A stretch of 64,000 nucleotides of DNA, taken from positions 124,001 through 188,000 of the forward strand of contig NZ_NFJV01000002.1 of assembly GCF_002160055.1 (NCBI RefSeq). The letters are read 5' to 3'. The position numbers and the translations under genes were made by a program. Source of the stretch: Mediterranea sp. An20. Lineage in GTDB: Bacteria; Bacteroidota; Bacteroidia; Bacteroidales; Bacteroidaceae. Positions within the stretch are counted from its first letter, which is position 1, and the number at the start of each line of letters is the position of its first letter. This document shows positions 1 through 8,650 of this stretch, in pieces. Under the pieces are notes generated by a model, which saw only the letters and a list, made by a program, of their open reading frames with translations, made no database searches and was not told the DNA's origin.

Positions 1-4
1 GGAG

Positions 5-51
5 CCAGATTCCGGGAATGCGGAGAGTATTGCCCGGTATCTGGTTTTTTT
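5..51 (+). terminator. Rho-independent terminator of an upstream gene outside the window
   Basis: Arms CCAGATTCCGGG (5-16) and CCCGGTATCTGG (33-44) pair as an almost perfect stem and are followed directly by seven T residues (45-51). It ends a plus-strand gene that lies before the window and separates it from the cysQ operon. Confidence 0.8.
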
Positions 52-173
52 ATGGCCTTTCAGGTGTCTGCCTTATCTTACATAGGGACAATTATTCCCG
101 AAAAAGAGGATAGGATGAAGTTAAAAGAAGTTATAATTCTGATAATGAAAACTTTTGAAGATAGAAAAGTTTT

Positions 174-181
174 TATTTTTG
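174..181 (+). promoter_or_regulatory. Probable -7 element of the cysQ operon
   Basis: TATTTTTG fits the Bacteroides -7 consensus TAnnTTTG. A TTTG lies upstream at 154-157, but the spacing is 16 rather than the usual 19, so the -33 match is weak. The position implies transcription starts just before 203, which argues for the ATG at 203 as the cysQ start and against the in-frame ATG at 155. Confidence 0.45.
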
Positions 182-202
182 CGACTTCATACAATACTGA
201 AT

Positions 203-1036
203 ATGGAAGAAGCATATATACTTTGCGCGATAGACGCCGCTCTGCAGGCCGGAGCGGAGATTATGGAGGTTTATACTGACCCGAAGTCCGACTTCCAAGT
301 GGAAAGAAAGGCTGACAATTCTCCGCTGACCATTGCTGATAAACGTGCCCATCAGGCCATCAGCCGGTTGCTCCGGCAAGGGAGCCCTTATCCTCTGTTG
401 AGCGAAGAGGGAAAACTTACTCCTTATGAACAGAGAGCTGCGTGGGAAGAACTGTGGATAGTGGACCCCCTGGACGGTACTAAGGAATTCATTAAACGGA
501 ACGGAGAGTTTACCGTGAATATCGCCTGGGTGCGCCGGGGTGTTCCGGTTGCAGGGGTCATTTATGTGCCGGTAAAGCAGTGTCTGTATTTTGCCTCCGA
601 AGACTTGGGGGCTTTCAAGATAGAGAACATAACCCGGCTGGATGGCGCTTCGTTGGGCGATTTGACAGCCCGGGCTGTACGCTTGCCGTTGAAAGAACAG
701 CGGGATGAGTTTGTCATTGTGGCCTCACGTTCGCATTCTACCCCGGAAACGGAAGCGTATATAGAACGTATGCGGCAGAAACATGCAACTGTAAGATTGT
801 GTTCCAGTGGAAGTTCACTGAAGATTTGCCTGGTGGCCGAAGGCAAGGCTGATGTATATCCTCGTTTTGCACCTACGATGGAGTGGGACACGGCAGCAGG
901 GCATGCTATCATGCGTGCCGTGGGCGGAGAAATCTGGCAGGCAGGAGGTGAGGGACCGTTGCGCTATAATAAAGGAGATTTGTTGAATCCGTGGTTCATT
1001 GTGCTCCCTGCAGAAGCAGGTCGCATGGCCGATTGA
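203..1036 (+). CDS. cysQ: 3'(2'),5'-bisphosphate nucleotidase CysQ
   Basis: Predicted 277-residue inositol-monophosphatase-superfamily enzyme. It should hydrolyse 3'-phosphoadenosine 5'-phosphate (PAP), the inhibitory by-product of PAPS use, to AMP and phosphate. Visible motifs are the metal-binding DPLDGTKEF at about residues 88-96 and WDTAAGH at about 228-234, both typical of the family. An in-frame ATG at 155 would add 16 residues, but a promoter-like element lies between the two, so 203 is preferred. It heads an operon with an anion transporter, cysC, cysD, cysN and a sulfotransferase. This context makes PAP recycling during sulfonation more likely than a role in inositol metabolism. The cytoplasmic location is inferred from the absence of a signal peptide. 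Confidence 0.9.
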   Translation: MEEAYILCAIDAALQAGAEIMEVYTDPKSDFQVERKADNSPLTIADKRAHQAISRLLRQGSPYPLLSEEGKLTPYEQRAAWEELWIVDPLDGTKEFIKRNGEFTVNIAWVRRGVPVAGVIYVPVKQCLYFASEDLGAFKIENITRLDGASLGDLTARAVRLPLKEQRDEFVIVASRSHSTPETEAYIERMRQKHATVRLCSSGSSLKICLVAEGKADVYPRFAPTMEWDTAAGHAIMRAVGGEIWQAGGEGPLRYNKGDLLNPWFIVLPAEAGRMAD

Positions 1037-1056
1037 TATAACATAGATCTGAGGTT

Positions 1057-2628
1057 ATGAGTTTCGAGATAATTTTTGTATTGTTGGGATTGGTCGGAAT
1101 GCTGGTGGCGCTTATTCTTGACAAGATGCGCCCGGGTATTGTACTGCTGAGTCTGGTGGTGCTGTTCATGGTGGCGGGCATCATCACTCCTCAACAGATG
1201 GTGGCCGGTTTCAGCAACCGGGGCATGATTACTGTAGCGTTGCTGTTTCTGGTAAGCGAAGGAATCCGGCAAAGCGGTGCGTTGACGACGGTGGTCAAGA
1301 AACTTCTGCCGGAGAAAGGTACGTCGGTCACTAAAGCGCAGCTGCGCATTTTGCCGGTGGTAAGTGCCTTTTCTGCTTTTCTTAATAATACTCCGGTCGT
1401 GGTTATTTTTGCTCCTATACTGAAGAACTGGGCAAGAAAAGTCGGTTTGTCTTGCACCAAGTTCCTTATACCTTTGTCCTATGCCACTATTCTGGGCGGT
1501 CTGTGTACCCTCATCGGGACATCCACCAACTTGGTGGTGCATGGTATGATGATAGACCGTGGGCTGGGTGGACTGAAAATGTTCGATTTGGCTTTTATCG
1601 GCATTCCCATTACGGTAGTGGGACTGTTGTTCATTGTGCTGGCTTCCAAGAAACTGTTGCCGGCCGACCGCTCTGATAATTTCGAGGAGGAAGAGGCAGA
1701 TGCGGCAGAAGATACCGGGCGCCATATCGTAGAAGTGGTATTGGCCTCGCGCTTTCCGGGGTTGAAACGCAAACTGAAGACTTTCGATTTTAAGCGGCGT
1801 TATGGGGCAGAAGTAAAGGAGATACGCCAGAATGGACAAGTGATTACGGAGAACCTGGGTGAGGTCCGGCTGCAGGAAGGTGACACGCTGGTACTGCTGG
1901 CCGATGATGCCTTTACCCGCACGTGGGGAGATTCGTCCGTTTTCCTGATGATGACCAATGGGCAGGAAATCCCGGCCAATCCGGTCCCGTCATGGAAGAA
2001 GTGGACGGCCTTTTCACTGCTTATTGTCATGATTGTAGGAGCCACTATTGGCGAGTTGCCTTATTTTCAGGAGCACTTCCCCAAAGTGAAGATGGATATG
2101 TTTTTCTTTGCAGCCGTAACTGCTGTGGTGATGGCATGGCTTAAGATGTTTCCGCCTAAGAAATATACGAAATACATCAGTTGGGACATCCTTATCACCA
2201 TAGCCTGTGCTTTTGCCATCAGTTCGGCGATGGAAGAGTCGGGACTGGCGGCACTGATTGCCAATTTTATCAAGAGTGTGGCAGGTTCGCTGGGAGCATG
2301 GGGAGCTTTGGCATTGCTTTATATGGTGACGCTTCTTATTACGGAGTTGATTACCAATAATGCTGCCGCAGCGCTTGCTTTCCCGCTGGCTTTGGAGACG
2401 GCGGCAAAGTTCGGGGTCGACCCGATGCCTTTTTTTATTGCCATCTGCATCGCCGCATCGGCAGGTTTCGCCACTCCCATCGGCTATCAGACCAACCTGA
2501 TAGTGCAGGGCGCCGGTAATTATAAGTTTACGGATTTTGTGAAGATAGGTCTTCCTATGGATTTTATTGTGATGATTATTTCCGTAGGGCTGATTCCGCT
2601 GATATGGCCGTTTACGAAGATGGTATAG
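1057..2628 (+). CDS. SLC13/DASS-family anion transporter with TrkA-C domain, probable sulfate importer
   Basis: Predicted 523-residue inner-membrane protein with many hydrophobic segments in two halves. The halves flank a soluble insert at roughly residues 215-290 that reads as an RCK_C/TrkA-C domain (pattern V.EI..NG..I.E....L..GD.LVL). The pairs NNTP (first half) and ITNNAAA (second half) fit the paired SNT-like substrate and sodium motifs of the divalent anion:sodium symporter family. Members carry sulfate, dicarboxylates or phosphate. Lying 20 bp after cysQ and before cysC-cysD-cysN, it is inferred to bring in sulfate for PAPS synthesis. Many relatives have two TrkA-C domains and only one is evident here. 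The substrate is not proven by sequence. Confidence 0.85.
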   Translation: MSFEIIFVLLGLVGMLVALILDKMRPGIVLLSLVVLFMVAGIITPQQMVAGFSNRGMITVALLFLVSEGIRQSGALTTVVKKLLPEKGTSVTKAQLRILPVVSAFSAFLNNTPVVVIFAPILKNWARKVGLSCTKFLIPLSYATILGGLCTLIGTSTNLVVHGMMIDRGLGGLKMFDLAFIGIPITVVGLLFIVLASKKLLPADRSDNFEEEEADAAEDTGRHIVEVVLASRFPGLKRKLKTFDFKRRYGAEVKEIRQNGQVITENLGEVRLQEGDTLVLLADDAFTRTWGDSSVFLMMTNGQEIPANPVPSWKKWTAFSLLIVMIVGATIGELPYFQEHFPKVKMDMFFFAAVTAVVMAWLKMFPPKKYTKYISWDILITIACAFAISSAMEESGLAALIANFIKSVAGSLGAWGALALLYMVTLLITELITNNAAAALAFPLALETAAKFGVDPMPFFIAICIAASAGFATPIGYQTNLIVQGAGNYKFTDFVKIGLPMDFIVMIISVGLIPLIWPFTKMV

Positions 2629-2722
2629 GCTCCTCCCGCCGGGAAGGAAACTCGATGCTGAGGGAGAACCGCCTCCCCAAGTGGGAGCATGGAGGGGCTT
2701 GCAACTTTAATTGATTTGTTTT

Positions 2723-3325
2723 ATGGAACACATTTATCCGATATTCGACAAAATGCTGACGAGGGCAGACAAAGAAAGCCTGTTAGGTCAGCGGGGGCTG
2801 ATGATTTGGTTTACGGGACTGAGCGGCTCGGGCAAGAGCACCATTGCCATTGCTTTGGAGCGTGAATTGCACCGTCGCGGTATCTTGTGCCGTATCCTGG
2901 ATGGCGACAACATCCGTAGTGGCATCAACAACAATTTGGGATTTACAGAGGCCGACCGCGTGGAAAACATCCGTCGCATTGCCGAGGTGTCCAGGCTGTT
3001 TGTAGATACTGGCATTGTGACATTGGCGGCATTCATCAGCCCGAACAATGACATCCGTGAAATGGCCGCCCGCATTATCGGGAAAGACGACTTTGTGGAA
3101 GTGTATGTGAGCACGCCTCTGGAAGAGTGTGAAAGGCGTGATGTAAAAGGGCTTTATGCCAAGGCCCGGCGGGGAGAAATCAAGAACTTTACCGGCATTT
3201 CGGCTCCTTTTGAGGCTCCTCTGCACCCGTCTCTTACTTTGGATACTTCCGTGCTCAGCGTGGAAGAATCGGTCAATGAACTGCTAACGCTTGTATTGCC
3301 GAAAATTCGGCCGGACAGGAAATAG
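2723..3325 (+). CDS. cysC: Adenylyl-sulfate kinase CysC
   Basis: Predicted 200-residue APS kinase that phosphorylates adenosine 5'-phosphosulfate with ATP to give PAPS, the sulfonate donor. The P-loop GLSGSGKST is at residues 32-40, followed by LDGDNIR and the segment FISPN typical of APS kinases. The ATG at 2723 is preferred over an upstream in-frame TTG at 2711. It is a stand-alone kinase rather than fused to CysN as in some bacteria. It sits about 95 bp after the transporter and 27 bp before cysD. With cysD and cysN it completes the route from sulfate to PAPS. Confidence 0.95.
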   Translation: MEHIYPIFDKMLTRADKESLLGQRGLMIWFTGLSGSGKSTIAIALERELHRRGILCRILDGDNIRSGINNNLGFTEADRVENIRRIAEVSRLFVDTGIVTLAAFISPNNDIREMAARIIGKDDFVEVYVSTPLEECERRDVKGLYAKARRGEIKNFTGISAPFEAPLHPSLTLDTSVLSVEESVNELLTLVLPKIRPDRK

Positions 3326-3352
3326 AAATAACCAAAGACTATAGTCTGCAAA

Positions 3353-4261
3353 ATGGAAGAATATAAATTGAGCCACCTGAAAGAACTCGAAGCCGAGTCT
3401 ATACACATAATCCGCGAGGTGGCCGCGGAATTTGAGAATCCGGTGATGCTCTACAGCATTGGAAAAGACTCGTCGGTGATGGTGCGCCTGGCAGAGAAGG
3501 CTTTCTATCCTGGCAAGGTGCCTTTTCCTCTGATGCACATCGATTCAAAGTGGAAATTTAAGGAAATGATTCAGTTCCGTGATGAGTATGCCAAGAAGTA
3601 TGGCTGGAACCTGATTGTGGAAAGCAACATGGAGGCATTCAAGGCAGGTGTAGGACCTTTTACGCACGGCAGCAAGGTGCATACCGACTTGATGAAAACC
3701 CAGGCTTTGCTGCACGCTCTCGATAAGTATAAGTTCGATGCGGCTTTTGGCGGGGCCCGCCGCGACGAAGAAAAGTCGCGTGCCAAGGAACGTATTTTCT
3801 CTTTCCGCGACCGCTTCCACCAGTGGGACCCCAAGAACCAGCGCCCGGAACTGTGGGACATTTACAATGCCCGCATACACAAAGGGGAGAGCATCCGTGT
3901 GTTTCCGCTGAGCAACTGGACGGAGCTGGACATCTGGCAATATATCCGTCTGGAGAATATTCCTATCGTTCCGCTTTATTTTGCCAAGGAGCGTCCGTGC
4001 GTGGAGATTGACGGTAATCTGATTATGCCGGATGACGACCGCCTGCCCGAACAATACCGCGACAAGATTCAGATGAAGAAAATCCGTTTCCGTACCTTGG
4101 GTTGCTGGCCGCTGACCGGTGCCGTTGAAAGTGAAGCGGATACCATCGAAAAGATTGTGGAAGAGATGATGACTACCACCAAGAGCGAACGCACCACACG
4201 TGTCATCGATTTCGACCAGGATTCCAGCATGGAGCAGAAGAAGCGTGAGGGGTACTTCTAA
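3353..4261 (+). CDS. cysD: Sulfate adenylyltransferase subunit 2 CysD
   Basis: Predicted 302-residue catalytic subunit of ATP sulfurylase, which makes APS and pyrophosphate from ATP and sulfate. The PP-loop appears as SIGKDSSVM at residues 35-43, and the conserved [15 protein letters not shown] segment and the RFRTLGC(W)P(L)TGA region are typical of CysD. It is the usual length for the family. The stop codon is followed immediately by the next in-frame ATG, and cysN starts about 30 bp later, so translation is probably coupled. It acts as a heterodimer with the CysN GTPase in the cytoplasm. Confidence 0.96.
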   Translation: MEEYKLSHLKELEAESIHIIREVAAEFENPVMLYSIGKDSSVMVRLAEKAFYPGKVPFPLMHIDSKWKFKEMIQFRDEYAKKYGWNLIVESNMEAFKAGVGPFTHGSKVHTDLMKTQALLHALDKYKFDAAFGGARRDEEKSRAKERIFSFRDRFHQWDPKNQRPELWDIYNARIHKGESIRVFPLSNWTELDIWQYIRLENIPIVPLYFAKERPCVEIDGNLIMPDDDRLPEQYRDKIQMKKIRFRTLGCWPLTGAVESEADTIEKIVEEMMTTTKSERTTRVIDFDQDSSMEQKKREGYF

Positions 4262-4291
4262 ATGAAGAACGAAGATTTAAGAATGAAGAAT

Positions 4292-5752
4292 ATGGAAGAC
4301 AATAAATTAGATATAAAAGCATTCCTTGACCGGGATGAACAGAAGGATTTGCTCCGCTTCCTGACGGCAGGCAGCGTGGATGACGGCAAGTCTACTTTAA
4401 TCGGCCGCCTCCTGTTCGATAGCAAGAAGATATACGAGGACCAGTTGGATGCGTTGGAACGCGACAGCAAGCGCGTGGGTAATGCCGGTGATCATATTGA
4501 TTATGCCCTTTTGCTGGACGGACTGAAAGCCGAGCGCGAGCAGGGCATCACCATTGATGTGGCTTATCGCTATTTCTCGACCAACAAGCGTAAGTTTATC
4601 ATTGCCGACACACCGGGACACGAGCAATACACACGCAATATGATTACGGGCGGTTCTACGGCCAATCTGGCTGTGATTCTGGTTGATGCCCGTCTGGGAG
4701 TTATCACGCAGACCCGCCGTCACACGTTTCTGGTATCTCTGTTGGGCATTAAGCACGTGGTGCTGGCTGTGAACAAGATGGATTTGGTGGACTTTTCTGA
4801 AGAACGTTTCAATGAGATTGTGGCAGAATACAGGAGTTTCATTGAGCCGTTGGGAGTATCCGATGTGGTGTGCATCCCGTTGTCGGCACTGGATGGCGAT
4901 AATGTGGTGCAGAAGTCCGACCGTACGCCTTGGTATCAGGGGCCTGCCTTGCTCGATTTTCTGGAGACGGTGCACATCGGCAACGACCACAACCTGACAG
5001 ATTTCCGTTTTCCTGTGCAGTACGTGTTACGCCCCAACCTTAATTTCCGGGGATTCTGCGGCAAGGTCGCATCGGGCGTGGTGCACAAAGGCGACGAAGT
5101 AGTGGCTTTGCCCTCCGGCAAGAAATCGCATATCAAGAGTATTGTGACTTATGACGGTGAGTTGGATTACGCTTTCCCGCCGCAATCTGTCACGTTGACG
5201 CTGGAAGATGAAATTGACGTTTCACGTGGCGAGATGCTGGTGCATCCGGATGCCTTGCCCGTGACAGGACGTAATTTTGAAGCGATGCTGGTGTGGATGG
5301 ACGAGGAGCCGATGGATTTCAACAAATCGTTTTTTATCAAGCAGACTACACATACAAGCCGCTCGCACGTGGACAGCATCAAATACAAGGTGGATGTAAA
5401 CACGATGGAGCATTTGTCGTTGGAAAACGGCAAGCTTACCAAAGAATCCCTGCCCATGCAGCTCAACCAGATTGCCCATGTGGTCATAACTACTGCGCAG
5501 GAACTCTATTTCGATCCTTACCGGCAGAACAAGGCGACGGGAGCTTTTATCCTGATAGATCCTATCAGCAACAATACAAGTGCAGTGGGAATGATTATCG
5601 GCCCGGTACCAGAGGAGGAGATGCATGCCGATGCCGGCCTGCCGGTGCTCGATTTGCCCCGGTTGGGTATTGCTCCCGAACATTATGAGGCTATAGACAA
5701 GGCTGTGAAGGAGTTGAACCGTCAGGGACTGGAAATTGTGGTGCGGAAATAA
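4292..5752 (+). CDS. cysN: Sulfate adenylyltransferase subunit 1 (GTPase) CysN
   Basis: Predicted 486-residue EF-Tu-like GTPase that drives sulfate adenylylation by CysD. G1 is GSVDDGKST (27-35), G3 is DTPGH (106-110) and G4 is NKMD (161-164), followed by beta-barrel domains 2 and 3. There is no C-terminal APS kinase, consistent with the separate cysC. An ATG at 4262, abutting the cysD stop, would add ten residues of a repetitive Met/Lys/Asn-rich leader. The ATG at 4292 gives the family-like start [12 protein letters not shown] and is preferred. The next gene is the sulfotransferase, 52 bp downstream. Confidence 0.95.
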   Translation: MEDNKLDIKAFLDRDEQKDLLRFLTAGSVDDGKSTLIGRLLFDSKKIYEDQLDALERDSKRVGNAGDHIDYALLLDGLKAEREQGITIDVAYRYFSTNKRKFIIADTPGHEQYTRNMITGGSTANLAVILVDARLGVITQTRRHTFLVSLLGIKHVVLAVNKMDLVDFSEERFNEIVAEYRSFIEPLGVSDVVCIPLSALDGDNVVQKSDRTPWYQGPALLDFLETVHIGNDHNLTDFRFPVQYVLRPNLNFRGFCGKVASGVVHKGDEVVALPSGKKSHIKSIVTYDGELDYAFPPQSVTLTLEDEIDVSRGEMLVHPDALPVTGRNFEAMLVWMDEEPMDFNKSFFIKQTTHTSRSHVDSIKYKVDVNTMEHLSLENGKLTKESLPMQLNQIAHVVITTAQELYFDPYRQNKATGAFILIDPISNNTSAVGMIIGPVPEEEMHADAGLPVLDLPRLGIAPEHYEAIDKAVKELNRQGLEIVVRK

Positions 5753-5804
5753 GGAGGCCAAGATAGAATCGAACCGATTGTCAATCGTTAATTGTTAATG
5801 GAAT

Positions 5805-6911
5805 ATGGGCTTATTAGAATTCAACAAACTACCCATCAATACTTTGGTCGGTGCAGACTGGAAGACTTTCAGGCAGGTGACGCGCGGCCGTGTGGTCGAT
5901 CCGGCGTATCGGAATAAGTACAGGCTGACGAAGGTTGTCTGCCGCTTGCTTTCTACGCTGGTTTCCCTGCAGGACCGGCGTTATGAAAAATTGCTGGCAG
6001 ACAAGCCGCTGGAGCATGACCCTCTCTTTATACTGGGGCATTGGCGAAGCGGGACTACTTTTGTGCACAATGTCTTTTCCTGTGATGCCCATTTCGGCTA
6101 TAATACCACGTACCAGACTGTGTTCCCGCATCTGATGATGTGGGGACAGCCGTTCTTCAAAAAGAACATGAGCTGGCTGATGCCGGACAAGCGTCCTACG
6201 GACAACATGGAGCTGGCTGTGGATTTGCCGCAGGAAGAAGAGTTCGCATTGGCCAATATGATGCCGTATACCTATTATAACTTCTGGTTCTTCCCCAAAT
6301 ACCAGCAAGAGTATGCCGACAAATATTTGCTGTTCAATGATATTGAGCCGGACGAGCTGAAGGTGTTTGAAGAAACTTTCATGAAGCTGATAAAGATTTC
6401 TTTGTGGAATACCCACGGCACGCAGTTTCTCAGCAAGAACCCTCCGCATACGGGGCGGGTGCGCGAACTGGTCAAGATGTTTCCCAATGCCAAGTTCATC
6501 TATCTGGTGCGCAATCCCTATACGGTATTCGAGAGTACCCGGAGCTTTTTTACCAATACCATCCAGCCTTTAAAACTGGAAGACATCACCCCTGAGCAGT
6601 TGGAAAGCAACATCCTTTCCATCTATGCGAAGCTTTACCACAAGTACGAGGCCGACAAAGCCTGCATTCCTGCCGGCAATCTGATAGAGGTGAAGTTTGA
6701 GGATTTCGAGGCCGATGCCATGGGGATGACCGAGCATATCTATCAGGCTCTTTCGCTGCCCGGTTTCACGGAGTCGAAAGCTGCCATCGAAAAATATGTA
6801 GGCGGCAAGAAAGGGTATAAGAAGAATAAGTATAAATACGATGACCGCACCGTGCGTCTGGTGCAGGATAACTGGGGATTTGCCCTGAAGCAGTGGAATT
6901 ACGAACTCTGA
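5805..6911 (+). CDS. PAPS-dependent sulfotransferase
   Basis: Predicted 368-residue cytoplasmic sulfotransferase. The 5'-phosphosulfate loop is FILGHWRSGTTFVHNVF (about 75-91), and the 3'-phosphate-binding segment is FIYLVRNPYTVFESTRSFF (231-249) with the usual Arg and Ser. LSKNPPH at about 209-215 resembles the conserved LLKNP element of bacterial members. It lies directly after a full set of sulfate activation genes and cysQ. From established knowledge, B. thetaiotaomicron carries a sulfotransferase (BT_0416) in this kind of cluster that sulfonates cholesterol and other sterols in the gut. The layout here makes this protein a likely orthologue, but the acceptor cannot be read from sequence; a lipid or envelope glycan acceptor is also possible. 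Confidence 0.9.
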   Translation: MGLLEFNKLPINTLVGADWKTFRQVTRGRVVDPAYRNKYRLTKVVCRLLSTLVSLQDRRYEKLLADKPLEHDPLFILGHWRSGTTFVHNVFSCDAHFGYNTTYQTVFPHLMMWGQPFFKKNMSWLMPDKRPTDNMELAVDLPQEEEFALANMMPYTYYNFWFFPKYQQEYADKYLLFNDIEPDELKVFEETFMKLIKISLWNTHGTQFLSKNPPHTGRVRELVKMFPNAKFIYLVRNPYTVFESTRSFFTNTIQPLKLEDITPEQLESNILSIYAKLYHKYEADKACIPAGNLIEVKFEDFEADAMGMTEHIYQALSLPGFTESKAAIEKYVGGKKGYKKNKYKYDDRTVRLVQDNWGFALKQWNYEL

Positions 6912-6917
6912 CTTCTC

Positions 6918-6982
6918 ATGGAACACAGAGGCACACTGATACACGGAGAGATGCTTTGTGCCTTCGCGCCTCTGCGTTCCAT
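6918..6982. repeat. Imperfect palindrome after the sulfotransferase gene
   Basis: Arms ATGGAACACAGAGGC (6918-6932) and GCCTCTGCGTTCCAT (6968-6982) pair at 14 of 15 positions around a loop of about 35 bases, then comes TTCCTTTT. It may act as a terminator or RNA-stability element between the sulfotransferase and the PCMD gene. It resembles the palindrome before clpP (23944-24012) in its CAGA/TCTGCGT core. Confidence 0.55.
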
Positions 6983-7042
6983 TCCTTTTGTCGCAAAACC
7001 ATTTTTGTTCTACCATAAAACGAAAGAACTTACAAAGAACTC

Positions 7043-8017
7043 ATGAGTATGCAAGCAAGATTTTATCTCTTAAGCCTTCTCTTCGTCTTCCTGGCGTGCG
7101 GACGCCTGGCCGCCCAAGACGATGAAGTCGTGGAGGAAATTCCCTTTGGCAACATGGACCAGTGGATTGACCGCCAGATTCAAGAGTCGGGCATCATTGG
7201 TGGAGAAACCAAGCATGTCTATGCCATAGGGCCGACACAAACGCTGAACAGTAATGAAGCCTATCGGAATATGGGAGGTTCGCCTTGGGCCTCGTCTAAT
7301 GTGATGGCACGGGTGGCAGGCATTACCAAAACCAACACATCGGTTTTCCCCGAAAAACGCGGCGATGGCTATTGTGCCCGCATGGATACGCGCATGGAGA
7401 GCGTGAAAGCATTGGGTTTCATCAATATTACGGTATTGGCTGCCGGCTCCGTGTTCTTGGGAGAAATGCATGAACCTATTACCGGCACCAAGAACCCGAT
7501 GCGGATGCTTGATACTGGCATCCCCTTCACCAAGAAGCCGGAAGCCATTCGCTTTGACTACAAGGTGAAGATGTCCGACCGCCCCAACCGCATACGCGCC
7601 ACGGGCTTCAGCCGAATCAAAGACGTGGAAGGGAAAGATTATCCGGAAGTCAACCTGTATCTGCAGAAGCGTTGGGAAGACAAAGACGGAAACATCTATG
7701 CCAAACGCATCGGAACCATGGTGGTGCGTTATGACAAGACCACAGCCGGCTGGCAGAACAATGCCACTTATACCATTCTTTATGGTGATATAACCAATCA
7801 TCCGGACTACAACCCCGACATGATGCGCCTGCAGGTGCAGGAACGCTATGCCGTCAACAGCAAGGGGGAAAGCGTGCCCATCAAAGAGGTGGGCTGGGGG
7901 ACGGCCGATGAGATGCCTACCCACATCCAGCTCCAGTTTACTTCCAGTCATGGCGGCGCATACATCGGTTCGCCGGGCAATTCTTTTTGGATAGACAATG
8001 TGAAATTTGTGTATTGA
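7043..8017 (+). CDS. Secreted PCMD-domain (putative carbohydrate metabolism domain) protein
   Basis: Predicted 324-residue exported protein. A signal peptide with a hydrophobic core covers about residues 7-25, ending near LAAQ. The body resembles the beta-sandwich PCMD family common in Bacteroides, recognisable from the NVMARVAGITKTNTSVFPEKRGDGYCA-type region and the terminal FWIDNVKFVY strand. The molecular function of this family is not established; members are often surface or periplasmic and linked to glycan use. It starts 131 bp after the sulfotransferase, across a palindrome, so it may be the last gene of the sulfonation operon or separately expressed. It contains no sulfatase or transferase motif that I can see. 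Confidence 0.65.
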   Translation: MSMQARFYLLSLLFVFLACGRLAAQDDEVVEEIPFGNMDQWIDRQIQESGIIGGETKHVYAIGPTQTLNSNEAYRNMGGSPWASSNVMARVAGITKTNTSVFPEKRGDGYCARMDTRMESVKALGFINITVLAAGSVFLGEMHEPITGTKNPMRMLDTGIPFTKKPEAIRFDYKVKMSDRPNRIRATGFSRIKDVEGKDYPEVNLYLQKRWEDKDGNIYAKRIGTMVVRYDKTTAGWQNNATYTILYGDITNHPDYNPDMMRLQVQERYAVNSKGESVPIKEVGWGTADEMPTHIQLQFTSSHGGAYIGSPGNSFWIDNVKFVY

Positions 8018-8171
8018 CTGCACGCCGCTTCCTGCAAGGAGCGTTGTGGAGTCGCAAAAACAGCCTTCACGCTTTCAACGTCGTGTAACGGTTTGAAATA
8101 TAGCCGCTTGTGGTGAAAGATAGTGCTTCTGCCTACCTTTCACTGCCGTTTCGTATATCTTTGGTGCCTGT

Positions 8172-8240
8172 TTCTTATACCTTAGAGGCAGGATTCTTAT
8201 ACCTTGGAAGCGGCCTTCTTATACCTTTCCGGCAAAGGTG
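8172..8240. repeat. 22-bp-periodic degenerate tandem array (locus 1)
   Basis: CTTATACCTT recurs three times at exactly 22-bp spacing, each followed by a variable GC-rich half. In reverse complement the conserved half reads AAGGTATAAG, the same core seen in the array at 60698-60807. No open frame or spacer structure is associated. Confidence 0.7.
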
Positions 8241-8379
8241 TGTGAAAGCAGCGTGAATGTTTTATCTTTCACAGCAACTGACTTATAGTTAACCTGTTGG
8301 AATGGCGTGAAAGCGTGAAGGCATGGGTGGGGGAGTTTCCGGTTGGTGCCGGAAGTTTGTCTCCCTTCACGGGGCATCG

Positions 8380-8484
8380 GGCTTGCTCAAATGCAGGTTT
8401 AGCTTGCTCAAATGCAGGTTTGGCTCTCTCAAATGCAGGTTTAGCTTGCTCAAATGCAGGTTTAGCTTTCCCAAATGCAGGTTT
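8380..8484. repeat. Five-copy 21-bp tandem repeat
   Basis: Five head-to-tail units of 21 bp start at 8380, 8401, 8422, 8443 and 8464. The core CAAATGCAGGTTT is identical in all five, and the remainder varies at only a few positions. A sixth, degraded unit begins at 8485. There are no unique spacers, so it is not a CRISPR array. Confidence 0.85.
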
Positions 8485-8619
8485 GGCTTTCTCATCCGGA
8501 ACCGGATGACCGTATGTCCTTCTGTGACATTCTGTCGGTCCTTGTTGTCAGGCAGATAGTTCCAATATGACATATTCTTGCCGATTTCCGCGTCAGTCTT
8601 TATTTTTTTTTGCTATTTC

Positions 8620-8650
8620 TTTGGCGTTATAAAAAATGTGCCTATTTTTG
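8620..8650 (+). promoter_or_regulatory. Bacteroides-type promoter of the YjbH-like operon
   Basis: TTTG at 8620-8623 and TATTTTTG at 8643-8650 are separated by exactly 19 bp, the Bacteroides primary sigma consensus. The transcript would carry a short leader with the hairpin TTGTATC/GATACAA at about 8660-8678 before the ATG at 8685. Confidence 0.8.

Noticed and set aside
964-1839. Minus-strand open frame of about 290 codons
   Set aside because: Covers the cysQ/SLC13 junction in antisense and is rich in His and Gln with no recognisable domain.
8380-8484. Possible CRISPR array
   Set aside because: The 21-bp units are directly contiguous, with no unique spacers and no cas genes in the window.
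8297-8559. Small repetitive open frames across the 21-bp array
   Set aside because: The repeat length is a multiple of three, so several frames stay open by construction. There is no ribosome-binding site or conserved content, and the frame changes meaning with the repeat.
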